Below, one piece after another: positions 24,221 to 36,099 of a stretch of DNA of 64,000 nt. Origin of the DNA: Grifola frondosa (taxonomy: Eukaryota > Basidiomycota > Agaricomycetes > Polyporales > Grifolaceae); assembly GCA_001683735.1 (NCBI GenBank), contig LUGG01000015.1, forward strand, positions 992,001 through 1,056,000. Reading direction: 5' to 3'. Positions within the stretch are counted from its first letter, which is position 1, and the number at the start of each line of letters is the position of its first letter. The position numbers were made by a program, and so were the translations under genes. A model generated the notes under the pieces. It did no database searches and had not been told where the DNA came from. It saw nothing but the letters and a program-made list of their open reading frames with translations.

Positions 24221-25274
24221 CGTCCTGGACGGATTATTAATTTTGGGGTGGCGAGGAGCTATGGTCCCGAAATGCTGCAAATGGTAATTTCGCTAGTTGG
24301 CTAACCAGATATGTTTAGGTCCGAGCGGAGATCAAGACAGAGTATGCTCGGAGGAGTCTTACCTTCGTTCGATTTGATCCCAGCGGCGCTCTGTCCAAGG
24401 TCGTTCATTTGACAGAGATGGATCACTGGCCAAACGCGTCGCTGGGCCATTTAGACACGAGCCACGGGGCGTGGCAGTGATCGAGGGCGAGAGCGTCGAC
24501 GACCGAATTGTTGGCCATGGATTATGGACAGGTACGTATGCTTTGTGGTGCACCCGGATTCGGCCTAGATGGCAAATACTTCCGCGCTCTTGCGAAGATC
24601 CGCAAACACTACCAGAAACGGTTGGGTCACGAGTGGACTGATGAGACACGATACTGCTAATGCCCGCTCTGCATTGCATAACGTTCGCGACCAATAGGAT
24701 ATCCATTATATTGATGCCTATCTTTATGGTGTTCTCTTCGATCTGATTAAGTCGACCTCGAGCACACCTCGATCGAATAAGGAGGTTGGTCACCTCGGTT
24801 CTCGAGAACGGTCACTCGAAGCCCTTGTGGAAGGATGTGAGTGCATATTATTAGCAGTTGATGTCAAGTTGATAGGGTTGTGCAGATACTTACTCATGAT
24901 TAATCGATTACGACTTAAAAGGTGTGCTGTGTGGGTTTGGCTGAGTATGCACGTGCCAGGACTATACACTTGAAGTTCGGCTCAGATGACAGACAACCGA
25001 TAGTACCTCACGCGTGCACTGACAGAATCAAGCAGCATCGCCCGAAAATCAGGCCCATCTAGATCCTGCAGGGTAGTGTCGAACACGGTGTTGTGGTAGT
25101 CTAAATTGTGGTGAGATTCCGTAAAAGGAAACAGTTGTGTACTAGCCGAGTGTACCAGGGTCACGGCTCAGATCACCTCCACGTCAAACTGGGGCTTGCG
25201 TTTTAACCGAGGGCACAACTGCGAGTTCACCCTCCTCCTTCAACTCCCTCTCACCTTATACCAGCAGCGACACC
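24221..25274. other. Region without a recognised gene
   Basis: Minus-strand open stretches at 24793-24359 and 25164-24982 exist, but neither shows a family signature or a convincing splice pattern. A TATA-like CACCTTATACC sits at about 25252, before the cupin gene. Confidence 0.4.
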
Positions 25275-25834
25275 ATGGCGCATCGGAAAGCAGTCCTTCT
25301 CGAGCTCAACCCACTCTCCGACGTTCACGTCGATCGCCACCTGATACCCGCGCACGGTCGCATACCGAACACATCGATCCAGAACAAGCCAGTCCTCATC
25401 TACCACGCCATCTTCCCACACCCCCCTCCGCATCCGAAATAGAGAGCCATATTGCTGCCGTAGGCGTCTGCAAGGCGCAGTGGCGCTACCCGATGTACCC
25501 CGAGGAGCATTTCCACTCCACCGCACACGAAGTGCTCGTCGTGTCATCGGGACGCGCGCGCGTGCAGTTTGGCGGGGACGACAATCCCGCGGCGGTCACA
25601 GTCGAGGTGGCGTGCGGTGATGCGATGCTGGTCCCCGCGGGGGTCTCGCACCGGATGCTCGAAGACATAGAGGGCAACTTCGAGATGGTGGGCGCATACC
25701 AATTGGAGGCGGAGCACTGGGACATGTGCTATGGGAAGCCGGAAGAGGATGAGCTCATCGTGCGCATCAAGGATCTCCCGTGGTTCGACCGCGATCCGCT
25801 CTACGGAGACCAGGGCCCAGCGGTGGCGTGCTGA
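25275..25834 (+). CDS. Cupin-domain protein (YjlB-like), 1-nt frame break
   Basis: A small single-domain cupin of the YjlB-like group; function not established. The start at 25275 (MAHRKAVLLELNPLSDV) leads through HLIPAHGRIPNTS and PVLIYHA, which are typical of the family N-terminus. The frame then stops at a TAG right after a C6 run at 25431-25436. The rest continues in the next frame: HFHSTAHEVLVVSSG is the metal-site strand of the cupin fold, followed by VACGDAMLVPAGVSHRML. One base more in the C run would give about 186 residues, the usual length. It may be a sequencing indel or a real mutation. Confidence 0.8.
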
Positions 25835-26178
25835 TAATGAGATGGATATGGATACGTGCTCTACCGCTGGCGAAGGGGAGGTGCTTTGATTTTGGGATCT
25901 TTGGGATATACATGGCTTGAACATACCACACCGGATTTGTATCAACACCTTCATGCATTCTGCTTCTACGTATATACCATCCGAAATCTGTTATATGTTG
26001 ATCGATGAAAAAGCTGCTGCGTGCATTCTAGAAGTCGCCTGGAGTCTCACTTAAACTATTGGGTTACGCTTGAGAATATATCCATGGACTCCTCCTTGGA
26101 AGTGGAACATTGCCTATTTTAGAAGTATTCGTGGTTGCCTTGACATTCTTCCGCCCGAACGAGTACAAGCACTCGAAT

Positions 26179-27378
26179 ATGGGCCAAACCCGCGATACTT
26201 TATGCAGGATATCCGGATTTCCTCACTTCGACAAGCTCAGCGACGTCGTGGACACGACGGACGACTGGATCGACGAGATCGAATGGTCGGATGACGAGGA
26301 TCCTGAGCACCTCGATGTCTATGCTCTCGACAAATGGTTCAACCAGTACACAGAGGAGGATGAGCAGGATAGTAAGATCTTTGCCTACATTGCACCATTC
26401 GATGAGAACGATGAGGAGCTGCATACCACCTACTCCACCACTTTCGAGACGCTATCCGCACTGTCCCGCAAGGTTTGCGCTGTACCCAATCTAACCCCGG
26501 AGATGTCCCATTGGCGTCCCCCGGGCTCTTCTCAGCGGTATAAGTCCACCACTACAGGGCAAATATACAGCATTGGCCTCTCGTATGATGTCCCATGTTT
26601 ATTGGTCCACGCATCAGCATTGCGGATCCTCGCACTCGCAGCTCCGCACCTGACGATCGGTCGTCTTTGGATGCTTGACCACATCGTGCGCAACCAATAT
26701 GCCTATCCTTATAACACGATTGACAAGATGTGGAGCCCCTCGCAAGTGCTGAAGCTGAACTGGGAGGAAGACGATCCAAAATACGGGGACTGGGTGAGGG
26801 AGGTCGTGCGACGCGGCACGACCACCGCCGAAGACATGAAGGAAATGATGTTCGGACGCGGACACTTGTACATGCTCGTTCGACCGGACGTGTTTCCCGT
26901 CGCGCAAGCCTTCGTTCTGAGCCGTCAGTCGGGCCTCGCGCAGCTGGCCCGTGAAGTCTCCGAGCACATCGCGGCTGATCCCCCGGCCCCAAACACCTTA
27001 CCCGGGCTCCCGCTCGACATTCTGCTCCTGCTCAGCTCGCGTCTTCCGTTATCGTCGATCGTCACGCTGTGCACCTCGTGCGGGTCGCTCCTGTGCGCCC
27101 TGGGCCCCCACCTCGACGCTGCGGTGCACGCCTCGATGAAGCTTCACGAGCCATGGCACCTCCCGCCGCCTGCGGGGATGTTCCCCGAGGGCCATGACCA
27201 GAAATGGTTTGAAGAGCAGAGCGCCGCTGCTGCACAGGATGAGCTGCAGCCATTTCCGTGGCTGGCTTACGCGCGGGCCTGTAGGGAGAGCGCGTCGATG
27301 AAGAACAGACGGAGGCTGTGGAATGTCTCGATAGAGCTCGAAAGGATGGCTGTAGAGTTCGGAATACTTGGCAAATGA
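26179..27378 (+). CDS. F-box-like protein, 399 aa
   Basis: An uninterrupted single-exon frame. The upstream in-frame extension to 26110 lacks an ATG, so the ATG at 26179 (MGQTRDTL) is chosen. The N-terminus is very acidic (DDWIDEIEWSDDEDPE, residues 28-43). A short F-box-like motif, LPGLPLDILLLLSSRLPLSS, lies at residues 274-293, an unusually C-terminal place. F-box proteins usually recruit substrates to SCF ubiquitin ligases; that role here is inference from a weak motif. A decayed copy of the C-terminal part lies at 36100-36600. The gene converges with the GlcNAc-kinase-like gene downstream. Confidence 0.65.
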   Translation: MGQTRDTLCRISGFPHFDKLSDVVDTTDDWIDEIEWSDDEDPEHLDVYALDKWFNQYTEEDEQDSKIFAYIAPFDENDEELHTTYSTTFETLSALSRKVCAVPNLTPEMSHWRPPGSSQRYKSTTTGQIYSIGLSYDVPCLLVHASALRILALAAPHLTIGRLWMLDHIVRNQYAYPYNTIDKMWSPSQVLKLNWEEDDPKYGDWVREVVRRGTTTAEDMKEMMFGRGHLYMLVRPDVFPVAQAFVLSRQSGLAQLAREVSEHIAADPPAPNTLPGLPLDILLLLSSRLPLSSIVTLCTSCGSLLCALGPHLDAAVHASMKLHEPWHLPPPAGMFPEGHDQKWFEEQSAAAAQDELQPFPWLAYARACRESASMKNRRRLWNVSIELERMAVEFGILGK

Positions 27379-27816
27379 CTTGCCAGCCGTAGGAGGCGTG
27401 AAGAGGCACCCTCGTGATTTACCTTCTTAACAGGTTGTGATACATCGATTTGGTGCTAGTAGCGGTATATCCTGGATTTCTGTGGTCTAGCTACGCACGA
27501 TCAATGCACGATTCTCTTCGAAGGGAATGCGAACACGGTCACGTGGTCGCGAATTGCAAACAGGAACGGTGGTGTCCAGTGTCCACTGCAGTCCACTATC
27601 GCTTCTCGAGCTTGGATGGGTAGTCATCGAGCAGTCCATATTGCCATCGCAATGCACATTCCTCTAAAATAGCCTGATGTCCAAGACTTGAAGCCTCATT
27701 GTCAAATCCGACAGCAACGAGTCGTTGAACGACGTTGTGATAAGTCCCATTAGATTGAGCAAAAGCCACAAAGAAAATCCAAGAAAACGTATAGGTACAT
27801 GCCCAGAGGACACTCT

Positions 27817-28940
27817 TCATACCACCAACTTCACCTTAGGTTGCAACGCCGCAGCAAGCGCCTTCGCGCCAGTCGCTGCTGCATCCTCCACAAATTCCAC
27901 CCTCCTAAAGACATGCCCCCTCTTCTCCAGCTCATCCAGCACCATCTTGCGGTACGCCTCCACGCCCACGAGCGAGCCGCCGAAGCACAAGATCGTCTCG
28001 CTCGCCTTCACCGTGCGCGGCGGATAGGCCGCGGCGTCGCCCGTCTCGGGGCGCAGCAGGATGCAGATCTGATCAACGAGCTCGCGCGAGGTGTGGCGCA
28101 GAACATCGATAGCGAGCGGGTCATGGTCCTCGAACGCGGCGGCAAAGACGAGCGGCGCGAGGGAGGAAAGGCGCTTCTCGCGCGCGATGCGCGTGTATGC
28201 CGGTGCGTCGTCCTTTACTTCGGCATCCGGCACGGGATCGGGCCAGTGCACGATCGTGAGCAGCTCGAAGACGTCTGTGATCCCGAACCGCGCAAGCACG
28301 CGGGCCTTCAAAGAGCCCACACCGCCTTTCGATGACACAGGCGCGGGCACCGGTCCCATCACCGACGCGCGGTCCGCTTCGAAGAGGATCTGCCGCACCG
28401 CCTCGCGCCCGACGTGGAACCCGCCGCCCTCGTCGCCCAGGATCCAGCCCCACCCGCCAACACGCCCGAGCTCCTCGAGGTGCGCGCCCTCTCCCTCCTT
28501 GAAACTGACCACGATCCCGCCGGTCCCGGAGACGCAGCCGATCGCGGCGGAGACATCAGGGTGCATGCGGAGCGGCGCGGCGAGCAGATGCGTGTCGTTG
28601 CACACGATCGGGACGACGCCGAGGAGCGCCGCGAGCGGCGGCGTAAGGCGCGCGATAGCTGCGGCGCTGTCAACGCCGGATACCCCGAGCCAGGCAGCCG
28701 CGAAGAGCGGGGAGGATGTAGGGGGAGGAAGAAGGGGCTGTTTGGGGTCCGCAGGAAGGGGAGGAAGCTTTGGAGGGCAGCGATAACTGTTGTGCCGACA
28801 ACGTCGATGAAGTTATCGGGGCCGAGATAGGCGAAGTTGGAGGGCCCCCCGAAAGCGCGTCCGAGGATCTGACCTGAAGCATCACAGATGGCGGTAGCCG
28901 TCTTCGAGCCCCCGCAGTCGACACAGAGGTAGTACGACAT
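27817..28940 (-). CDS. N-acetylglucosamine kinase-like (BadF/BadG family), 1-nt frame break
   Basis: An ASKHA-fold sugar kinase that would phosphorylate N-acetylglucosamine released from chitin. The start at 28940 gives MSYYLCVDCGGSKTATAI, with the phosphate-1 loop DCGGSKT. Later come GVSGVD, a NDTHLLAAPL stretch, CVSGTGG (phosphate 2), WGWILGDEGGG and the adenosine motif ILCFGGSLVG. The frame shifts once between residues ~65 and 80, around 28735-28765, a stretch of C runs. One added base gives 374 codons and restores FAAAWLGVSG in phase, matching family length. A decayed piece of the same gene lies at 36880-37175. Confidence 0.8.
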
Positions 28941-30198
28941 CTAGCACAACGAGGTCGTACTATCTCGATAAAGTACTTCGAAGGGTCAATGTTCCCTCCA
29001 CTAGTTGTATCTGTATATGATTCAATACAGCAAAGTGATGTTTGAGACCACTTACAGATTTATGCTTAGAACGGTGGCGAGAGAATGGCGGTCGCTCAAA
29101 GTGGTCAGTAGCTGATTGATATCATCGTTGTTCCATATGGTCGTCTAAGATCCGGCTAGAACCGGTCAGTGTCAATCGCCATGCAGAGTCGATTTTGGAG
29201 CACATCTCAAGAAACAGCCGCGAGGACGTTTCCAGAACGAGAGATTGGCAGCTTTGCAGGAGAAGAAGAAACTGTTCGAAAACAGAGTATATAGCAATTA
29301 TTTTTTTTTAATTCTGATGAGGGTCAATTACGTAATATTTTCAACGAGTGGCCACATGGACTGTGTGCGGTATTCCATGTAGGTCCATTGCATCTCACCT
29401 TTCATATCCAACTTAGCATTGATGAACATTTTCTAGGTCGTGGTACACATACTGATGGCGTGCCATCGTTACCGCCCGCACGCGTTCCCGTATTGCTTCG
29501 CGTCGTGCATATCCCCCGTTTGCCTTACTCTTCCTGTGATAGGCAGCGTGGTGTTGTTTGTTTAATCACACATCCATTCCTTCGAGGTCACAGTGTGAGT
29601 ATCTGTCCGACCGTATGTTCATCGTGTGCTAATTTATGCCATGCATCTGCCGCTCTCCTTCCTCACACCTTGCAAGCGTTGCGCGTTTGGCACATATATC
29701 CCTAGGGAACTTCTTGGAAGAGTCTGCTAATACATCCGGAGCTCATTTTCCAATCATCCTGTAGCCTACTCAAGCCATCTAAGAATCCAGCGCACGTGTG
29801 TCGTGCGAGACTCGTTTTTGTGCTTACGTGAAGGAATACGCTACAAGCTCCCTTGGGTTCTCTCTTTCCTTCCTCAGCGGAAGGTTTGCAACTTGGTGTC
29901 CCGTGACGACATGGTATGTATCGTGTTTCGTGGATATTTTGCCTCATCCTGATCAAGAATAGGCCCGGTGTTCCTTTAACCTCAACATTTTAGCAGTATA
30001 ACTTACATCCAGTTTCTCCCTGTGGCATGGGATCCGAGCTTTGTATCCAATCTAAGTAAATCATCACCGTCCAACTGGGTGTCTATCGCGGCGGCAATTT
30101 GTGACATATCACCGAATCCCCTTGCCACCGCATTGTACGGCTATATAGCCGCGCCTATTACCTTGATTCCGCCAACAAGTGTTCTCTGTTTTCTTCCC

Positions 30199-31890
30199 AT
30201 GGCTCATTGGCAGCCTGATCAAACCACAGATCCCCAAGCACCATATCCTCGATCAGTGGCAATATTGATTCCTCGAGTCGTCATTTTTGTTATTGCTCTG
30301 ATTGAGCCCTTCTCCAACCAAGTTGTTCTTCCTCTGATTCCTGATGTTAGTTGTGTTTCAAATTATCGGGGTCGTTTACTAACGTTCATCCTAAAGCTCA
30401 TTCGCAGCACTGGGATCGACGAAAGTAAAGTGGGCTATCATGCTGGCATAATGGTAATGCCTTTGAAACCATTGTTAATTCACATGTTCCTTCCATAACA
30501 AGTTGACACTGTAACAGCAATTCGTGTTCCACGCGATGGAAGCATCTGTGTATTTCTACTGGATGCATTCATCTCGTCAACCTATTGTGGCTGTTAGTTT
30601 GCTCGGTTTCTCCCTATCTATGTATGCATTTGGACTGTTGCAAAATTTCTGGTCGCTCCTAATGGTGTAAGTGATCATTCGCCCACATATTGCTATTAAT
30701 CAATATCCTCTTCCCTAGTCGCGGTGTGCATGGGTTCATGAGTGCTTACACCAAACTCACGCTTGAAGAGCTCATGTGGTCCACTGCTTTTGTGGATATG
30801 GGTCCTATTTTGCCGACTGCATGGTCAATTAGTTTACTCCTCGGGTATGTTCCTTGTCAGCAACTCTTTATTCCGCATGTATTAAATATCCTGTTGAGCC
30901 CTCTCATAGGCGGTCTTCTGTCACTGTCAGATATGCCCTGGAAAGACCAAGACTTTCCGGGAACATCCGTCTTAGTGTATTCTCCCTCCTTATCAGATCT
31001 ACTCAAAATGAATCCGTATCTTCTACCTTGTTCAATTCCTGCAACGTTGTCGGCACTGGCTTGCATATTATCAATGTTCTTCAAGGTAGCCTATGAGCGG
31101 ATTATCCACGGCGGCTCTACGTCAGTGTAACTGATGCAAACTGTTCATCACTTAGATTTCAATCCCCCGCCGACTGTTAGGAGACAGAGAGCCAGCATGG
31201 CGAACCGTTTTGCCTCTAAACGTTTGGCAGCTCTCGTTCCCCACATCACTTGTCTCACGCTAGTGGACATCATGCTACGCACAGTGCAGCCAGTTTTCTA
31301 TTCCACACCTATCCATTTTGGTGGACTGGGTCTCGCCCCGTTCTCAATTGGCATTATAATCTGCATTCACAATCTGATCAATCTGACACTTCAAAATTAT
31401 GCATTTGAGAAGATCTACAGTGCATATGGTCCTCGCAGGATATTCATGTCTGCACTTGTCTTCGCACTACCAGTGGCTATCCTATTCCCCTTCATCAACA
31501 GTCTCGCTGCTGGATTCGAAGGTCAGGGTCTCGGCATCATGACGTGGTTTGCTATCACCCTGCAAAACATAATGCTGGTTGTGGTGAATTTTGCGTATGG
31601 TGCGCTACTCTCTCGGTCCTCGCATAAAATGGTTGTCTTAGCATCTCTTCAGGATGTTTACACATTCGCATGCAGGCACGCTCCGCTAACGACAACGACC
31701 AAACATACGTCAAATTTGTTTCTTCGCTAATCCGCAGTTTGGGATCTGTTGCCACGAACTCATTATTTTCCCTATCGATAACCGCAAATTATCATTACTA
31801 CGGTGAATGGTTCAAGTACTGGCTTCTCATTAGTATTTGCGGGGCACTATGGATGGTAGTAGTAGTGTTACAGGATGTATGGGACCACTG
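30199..31890 (+). CDS. MFS transporter-like gene, multi-exon, possibly decayed
   Basis: A relative of the fungal ZIFL1/Tpo-like major facilitator proteins. The first exon, from about 30199, has the first membrane helix and ends NQVVLPLIPD at 30345. Exon 30397-30453 has LIRSTGIDESKVGYHAGIM, a family signature. Further exons lie at about 30518-30666, 30719-30844 and from 30899 (PLIGGLL). The C-terminal half at 31190-31890 has VQPVFYSTP, GGLGLAPFSIG and NSLFSLSI. The loop motif SDRxGRRP after helix 2 is missing: exon 3 goes from FYWMHSS straight to RQPIVAV. Splicing around 31090-31190 and 31600-31680 could not be made consistent, so it may be a pseudogene. Confidence 0.6.
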
Positions 31891-32055
31891 AGCTCTTCAT
31901 AGGACTTGCGAGGTTTTGTTTCCAATTAATGTATGGAATTGATGATGGGTCATGACGAGTATTGCGTTCGAAACGGAAGCGTATCTGGATGGACGTAGGC
32001 ATAGAATATACAACGGAAAATATGTATAGCTGAAGCCGATGCGCCAAATATCATA

Positions 32056-34521
32056 TCAGATTCCGAAGAGGCGCCACTGTAATGACTTGGGAGCATGGAT
32101 CCCGTCCTCGCGCAGTCTGTGATTCTCGTGAGTCGGGGAGGCTCGATGTGAGGGAATATTATGCAAGGGATTACTTTGTAATCCGACCACTTGTATTTTG
32201 CAGAAGTATGATCCTAGATGACGCGATTCTTGATGACTGGTCAATGTGATTTCGGCGTTTGACTCAAGCAACTTGCCGGAGACCTGCTTTCGTGGTAAGG
32301 ACCGAATCGCCTTGGTTGACGCGGAATACCACAAACTACTCGGATCCTGATACTTTTCTTGAATCCTGAGAGCCGCTTCGTTGCCAAAATCTTTCGGTAG
32401 ATCCTGCCAGATAGCAGATTCATCCCGAACAACGAGATCTAACCAGACCTCGCGAGGCGATCCAAGAGAAGATTCTGCTGCCCTGTCTGCTCCTAGAATG
32501 ATGGCGAATACATCTCCCGTACTGCGCTCTTCAAAGACAGCCGTGCCGCAACGCAGTTCGCAATGCCCATCTATCGTCAAGAGCAATCCATGTTCTGCAT
32601 TTGGAGCCGACGTTCCTGTCAGTTCCGTGTGTTGATCCCGTGGTCCCGGAGAAACCACAACGGCTGCTGGATCTTGGTTCGGGGGACCTGGGGGTGGCCA
32701 GATCCCCGAAGGGACGACGCTTGCTGGATTTACATCTTGATTCCACAGCGGGTAGAAGCCAGCATCTATCCCATAGCCGAATGGAGCTGCAGGAGGTACA
32801 CCTTGTGAGTTCATCATGGCCACAGGAGGGAAGACGTTCGAATGTGAGGCCAATGTACTCGAAGGTCCTATGCCCACCATCTCTGCAGGGTAAGCCGACA
32901 TCCCATAAAATGCTACACCTGTGGCTCGCGCATCACGGTCCCAGGTTGCCGGCGATGCCATGCTCGGATGGGCGGAGCCTATCACATCTATCTTATAGGA
33001 GGCCACGCTCCGCGGATCTTGAGAGTGAAATGGCCCCAGATGGTTTGTGCGAGGGTCTGGCAGATCTCGGAACCTCATCGCGGTCCCCAGATAGTCGGGG
33101 TGCGACTCTCGTTGGCCTGGCTTCCAAGTACTGAATGATTCTATGAGTGGCTGTTGTGAAGCAAACCCCACTCTGCGCGTGTCCCGTGTATTCTGGGTCA
33201 GCATCCTCGAGGAAGTCAAGGGAGTGTCCTGGACCTGTGATGGGGGTATATCTGTTACTTCCGCATCTCGTGCCCACATCCGAGGAGGAGATACACCCTT
33301 CAGTTCGAGATTTAGATGACGAAGTATGTGATCATGGATGAAAAATGCGCATGACGATCTAATACTTGCATCATTGATGCGCAGCATTTCAGAATGAGGA
33401 TCGTCATCGTGTTTGATGTAAACGTCGCGTATGATAAATTTTTGGAATTCACTTTCCTCCAGAAAGGCCAATGTCGGCGATTCCTTGATATACCGATCAT
33501 TTTGAATGTGAGAAAGGCGAATGCACGGGATCTTGTGATCATGGTCTGACATACGTCTACAGGCTAAAGCAGCCAAATATACGTTTGAGTCAGTGTCGTC
33601 GAGCTTGCGCAACGGTAGCTGGATATGAGTGCCGTAATTCGTCATAGAAAAGTGAAGTTGTGAAGTGGAATCCACCGAGAAGTGTGTTCTATGATCCGCA
33701 TCATCCATCGCAACGAGACTTCCAGACGAGTGGAAGTATGCTGGAGAAGGCGCCAGCAAACCTTGCCACGAGGGTGAGGCCGAGGGGTCGATCGCCCAGG
33801 CGAAGATAGTTTGGTCGTTAGATCGCCGCATGATTTCCTGCTGAAGTCTGATGAATGCTTGCTTTCCTTCGCCATAGATTGTTGGCATGTGAATGCCGAA
33901 TAAACCCATTAGCGAGTATGCCCTATCCTCGTCCCTCGTGGTCTCTCTGAATGCTGCCCAGGAGAATTTCTGTGCCACACTGAATTTGCGGAGCTTTGAG
34001 CGATCCCGTAACAGTTGGGGAGGCACCCCAGTGATGTTGTGTATAATATCGACCAAACTCTTCTTCGACCCGATGTCGCTCCAGTCCTTCGCAAGGAACA
34101 TGACTTTCAACGGTGCAATTAACTCCTGTAAAGTCCAACCTCGCCGGAACCATGTGCTTTCCATGAAAAGTGAACCAGACCGTCTTGGATCGTCTCCTCC
34201 GCGCACGTCTTCCAGATATGCGTAACATACGTCAGATTGGCCGTACCAGACGTACATCGAATTAATTGCTTCCGTGAGCTCCGAGCTGTTTGTCCTGTCT
34301 ATGCAACACGTATCCACCCAAATCCATTCGTATCCGTCGATACGTGCTTGCTTGCAGCAATTCGTAATCTTTTGCGTACGTCGGGTGACATCGCCGCTTC
34401 GGATATCTTGGAACGACATCTCTCGCTCGGACCATCGGTGGGAGAGTATTGCGTATGGGGGTACCTCGGAGGCAACAGAGAATTCTTTGAGTACAGTATC
34501 TTTTGTGTTCAATAGATGCAT
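32056..34521 (-). CDS. HET-domain protein with long low-complexity insert, 821 aa
   Basis: A heterokaryon-incompatibility (HET) domain protein. In fungi such proteins can trigger cell death after fusion of unlike individuals; in basidiomycetes the role is mostly unproven. The domain fills residues ~22-140: YAILSHRWS (24-32), WIWVDTCCIDRTNSSEL (66-82), AINSMYVWYG (85-94) and WFRRGWTLQELIAP (124-137). The typical second block with YSLMGLFGIHMPTIYGEG lies at 202-219. A single open frame starts at ATG 34521. Compared with the paralogue at 44766, about 224 extra residues (421-644), rich in Pro, Ser and Asp, interrupt the conserved PPRMW...LTIDG region. Confidence 0.9.
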   Translation of the reverse strand: MHLLNTKDTVLKEFSVASEVPPYAILSHRWSEREMSFQDIRSGDVTRRTQKITNCCKQARIDGYEWIWVDTCCIDRTNSSELTEAINSMYVWYGQSDVCYAYLEDVRGGDDPRRSGSLFMESTWFRRGWTLQELIAPLKVMFLAKDWSDIGSKKSLVDIIHNITGVPPQLLRDRSKLRKFSVAQKFSWAAFRETTRDEDRAYSLMGLFGIHMPTIYGEGKQAFIRLQQEIMRRSNDQTIFAWAIDPSASPSWQGLLAPSPAYFHSSGSLVAMDDADHRTHFSVDSTSQLHFSMTNYGTHIQLPLRKLDDTDSNVYLAALACRRMSDHDHKIPCIRLSHIQNDRYIKESPTLAFLEESEFQKFIIRDVYIKHDDDPHSEMLRINDASIRSSCAFFIHDHILRHLNLELKGVSPPRMWARDAEVTDIPPSQVQDTPLTSSRMLTQNTRDTRRVGFASQQPLIESFSTWKPGQRESHPDYLGTAMRFRDLPDPRTNHLGPFHSQDPRSVASYKIDVIGSAHPSMASPATWDRDARATGVAFYGMSAYPAEMVGIGPSSTLASHSNVFPPVAMMNSQGVPPAAPFGYGIDAGFYPLWNQDVNPASVVPSGIWPPPGPPNQDPAAVVVSPGPRDQHTELTGTSAPNAEHGLLLTIDGHCELRCGTAVFEERSTGDVFAIILGADRAAESSLGSPREVWLDLVVRDESAIWQDLPKDFGNEAALRIQEKYQDPSSLWYSASTKAIRSLPRKQVSGKLLESNAEITLTSHQESRHLGSYFCKIQVVGLQSNPLHNIPSHRASPTHENHRLREDGIHAPKSLQWRLFGI

Positions 34522-35269
34522 TCTTGTGACAGAGCGCCAGCGTTTGTGAACACCTTGACAACATATTCACAGATCAAACACAATCGCCTCATCCTACGGT
34601 ATCCAGAGAACTTACAAGTGTCTAGCACAGCAACTAAAAACGAATATTAGACATAGGAGGTCGGAGGCTGGCGCGATGGTATACCGTGACGTACACCTAG
34701 ATGTAACCACAACCTTCCGGAACGCGTATCACGATACCTGCCGGCTGTTTGAGCATAATAGAATGCATGATATATTGACAGTTCATTCACCGAGGAAATG
34801 TCAATGCAAACTGATGAAATGTGTGGAGAGGCCACAGCAAATCCAATCTGGAGTAATCAGCTGTGAATACGACAGCGTCCGTGGTGCGAATCTTTGAAAG
34901 TAAAAGGACAGACCTTTGGCTGTACACCGAATAAATGCGAGGTCAACAGTATATTGGGAGGGGAGGGAGCGTTATCGTGGGGGAATCGTTGAAAACAAAT
35001 CTGTCAAAGTTGAATTTTAGACAATCAACAGTCTGGGAAAAGAGCGAAAATTTCTACTTCTTGACGCGCGGGTCTTCTTCCCATGATCGCATCGGAGCGC
35101 TGTAAAAGGTACCAGTACGCTAGGAGAGCTAGCTCTCGGCACAATAAATGTGTGAGATGGCCGCCCAATTCCCATGATCGGAAAATTCCATACTTTTGGA
35201 GAACCTTATATGTCCTAATTCAAATCGAATATGATGAGCCAAGGTATCCACATTGATATTTTGAATTTT
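34522..35269. other. Upstream region of HET gene 1, no gene seen
   Basis: There are AT-rich patches and only short frames. Similarity to the equivalent region left of the second HET gene is not obvious by eye. Confidence 0.4.
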
Positions 35270-35961
35270 ATGTGTTAATTCTGTATCATGAAATAGGACG
35301 CGAGACGCTGTTCAACGTCAACGGGTCGGTCAGAAAATCCGAAGCGACAACACGAAGACCACAACGCACCGTGCCATCAACCATCCTAACAACACTACTC
35401 CCCCCGGATAACCTACCCTGCGACCATCTCGAAGTAGATAAGCGCTTTCAGCACACCAATTTCAACGTCAACTCACAACCTTCTCCTCCCAAGGAAGTTT
35501 CCGATCACGTATAAACCTCCGCCTTCGTATAGCTTTCGTCCGGTAAGTACAAATCCGACCAGTACGCTGAAATACGCAGATTCTCCTGTTCACGAACGTT
35601 CCAACTGGGTCGATGGACTTGCACCGCTGATGTTATCAGCTCCTACCCCGCCATCTAATTTCTAAACCCCACGGACTGCCCTGCAGATCGCAGACAGTCA
35701 ACAGCACAGTACAAAGAGATAAAGATAACCTGAACTCACAAATAAACTCTCCATCAACATCTCATCATGCGTCGCCTTCGGCAGCCTTAGCCGCCTCGAC
35801 GACCTGGGTGAATTGGGAGAAACATCCCCACCACATTCGACAAACGGAGAGGTGATCTGATGCTGGACAATATCTGCCTCGGAGATGGAGAAGCGGTTTC
35901 CAATGACAGACGCGTCGTAAAGGGACTTCTGAGCTCGAAGGTCGCACATGCGGGAATGCAT
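35270..35961 (-). pseudogene. Unrecognised decayed gene, inverted copy of 43270-43930
   Basis: On the minus strand, pieces of coding-like sequence appear: SLYDASVIGNRFSISEADIV with VQHQITSPFVECGG (about 35930-35840), FTQVVEAAKAAEGDA (about 35815-35770), and, after intron-like gaps, DESYTKAEVY near 35540. Matching blocks in the same order stand on the plus strand at 43270-43930. Frames are broken in both. I do not recognise the family. The piece lies just upstream of HET gene 1, as its partner lies upstream of HET gene 2. Confidence 0.5.
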
Positions 35962-36099
35962 GTGGCCTTGGTATAGATTAAGGAAAGACTAAGATAAGAA
36001 GGGACTCATATCCGAATAGAAGATAGCCCTATTGGCAGCGTCAACAACAACGAAGACCATGGAGTTGGTGGCAAAACGATACTGTAGTAAACGCTCTCG

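Noticed and set aside
24359..24793. 144-codon open frame on the minus strand
   Set aside because: Composition is unlike a real protein, no recognisable motif, and it lies at the ragged end of the tandem array.
28700..28800. Intron of 65 nt in the GlcNAc-kinase gene instead of a frameshift
   Set aside because: The donor would be GTTGTC, and the intron would remove codons matching the family. A single missing base explains the frame better.
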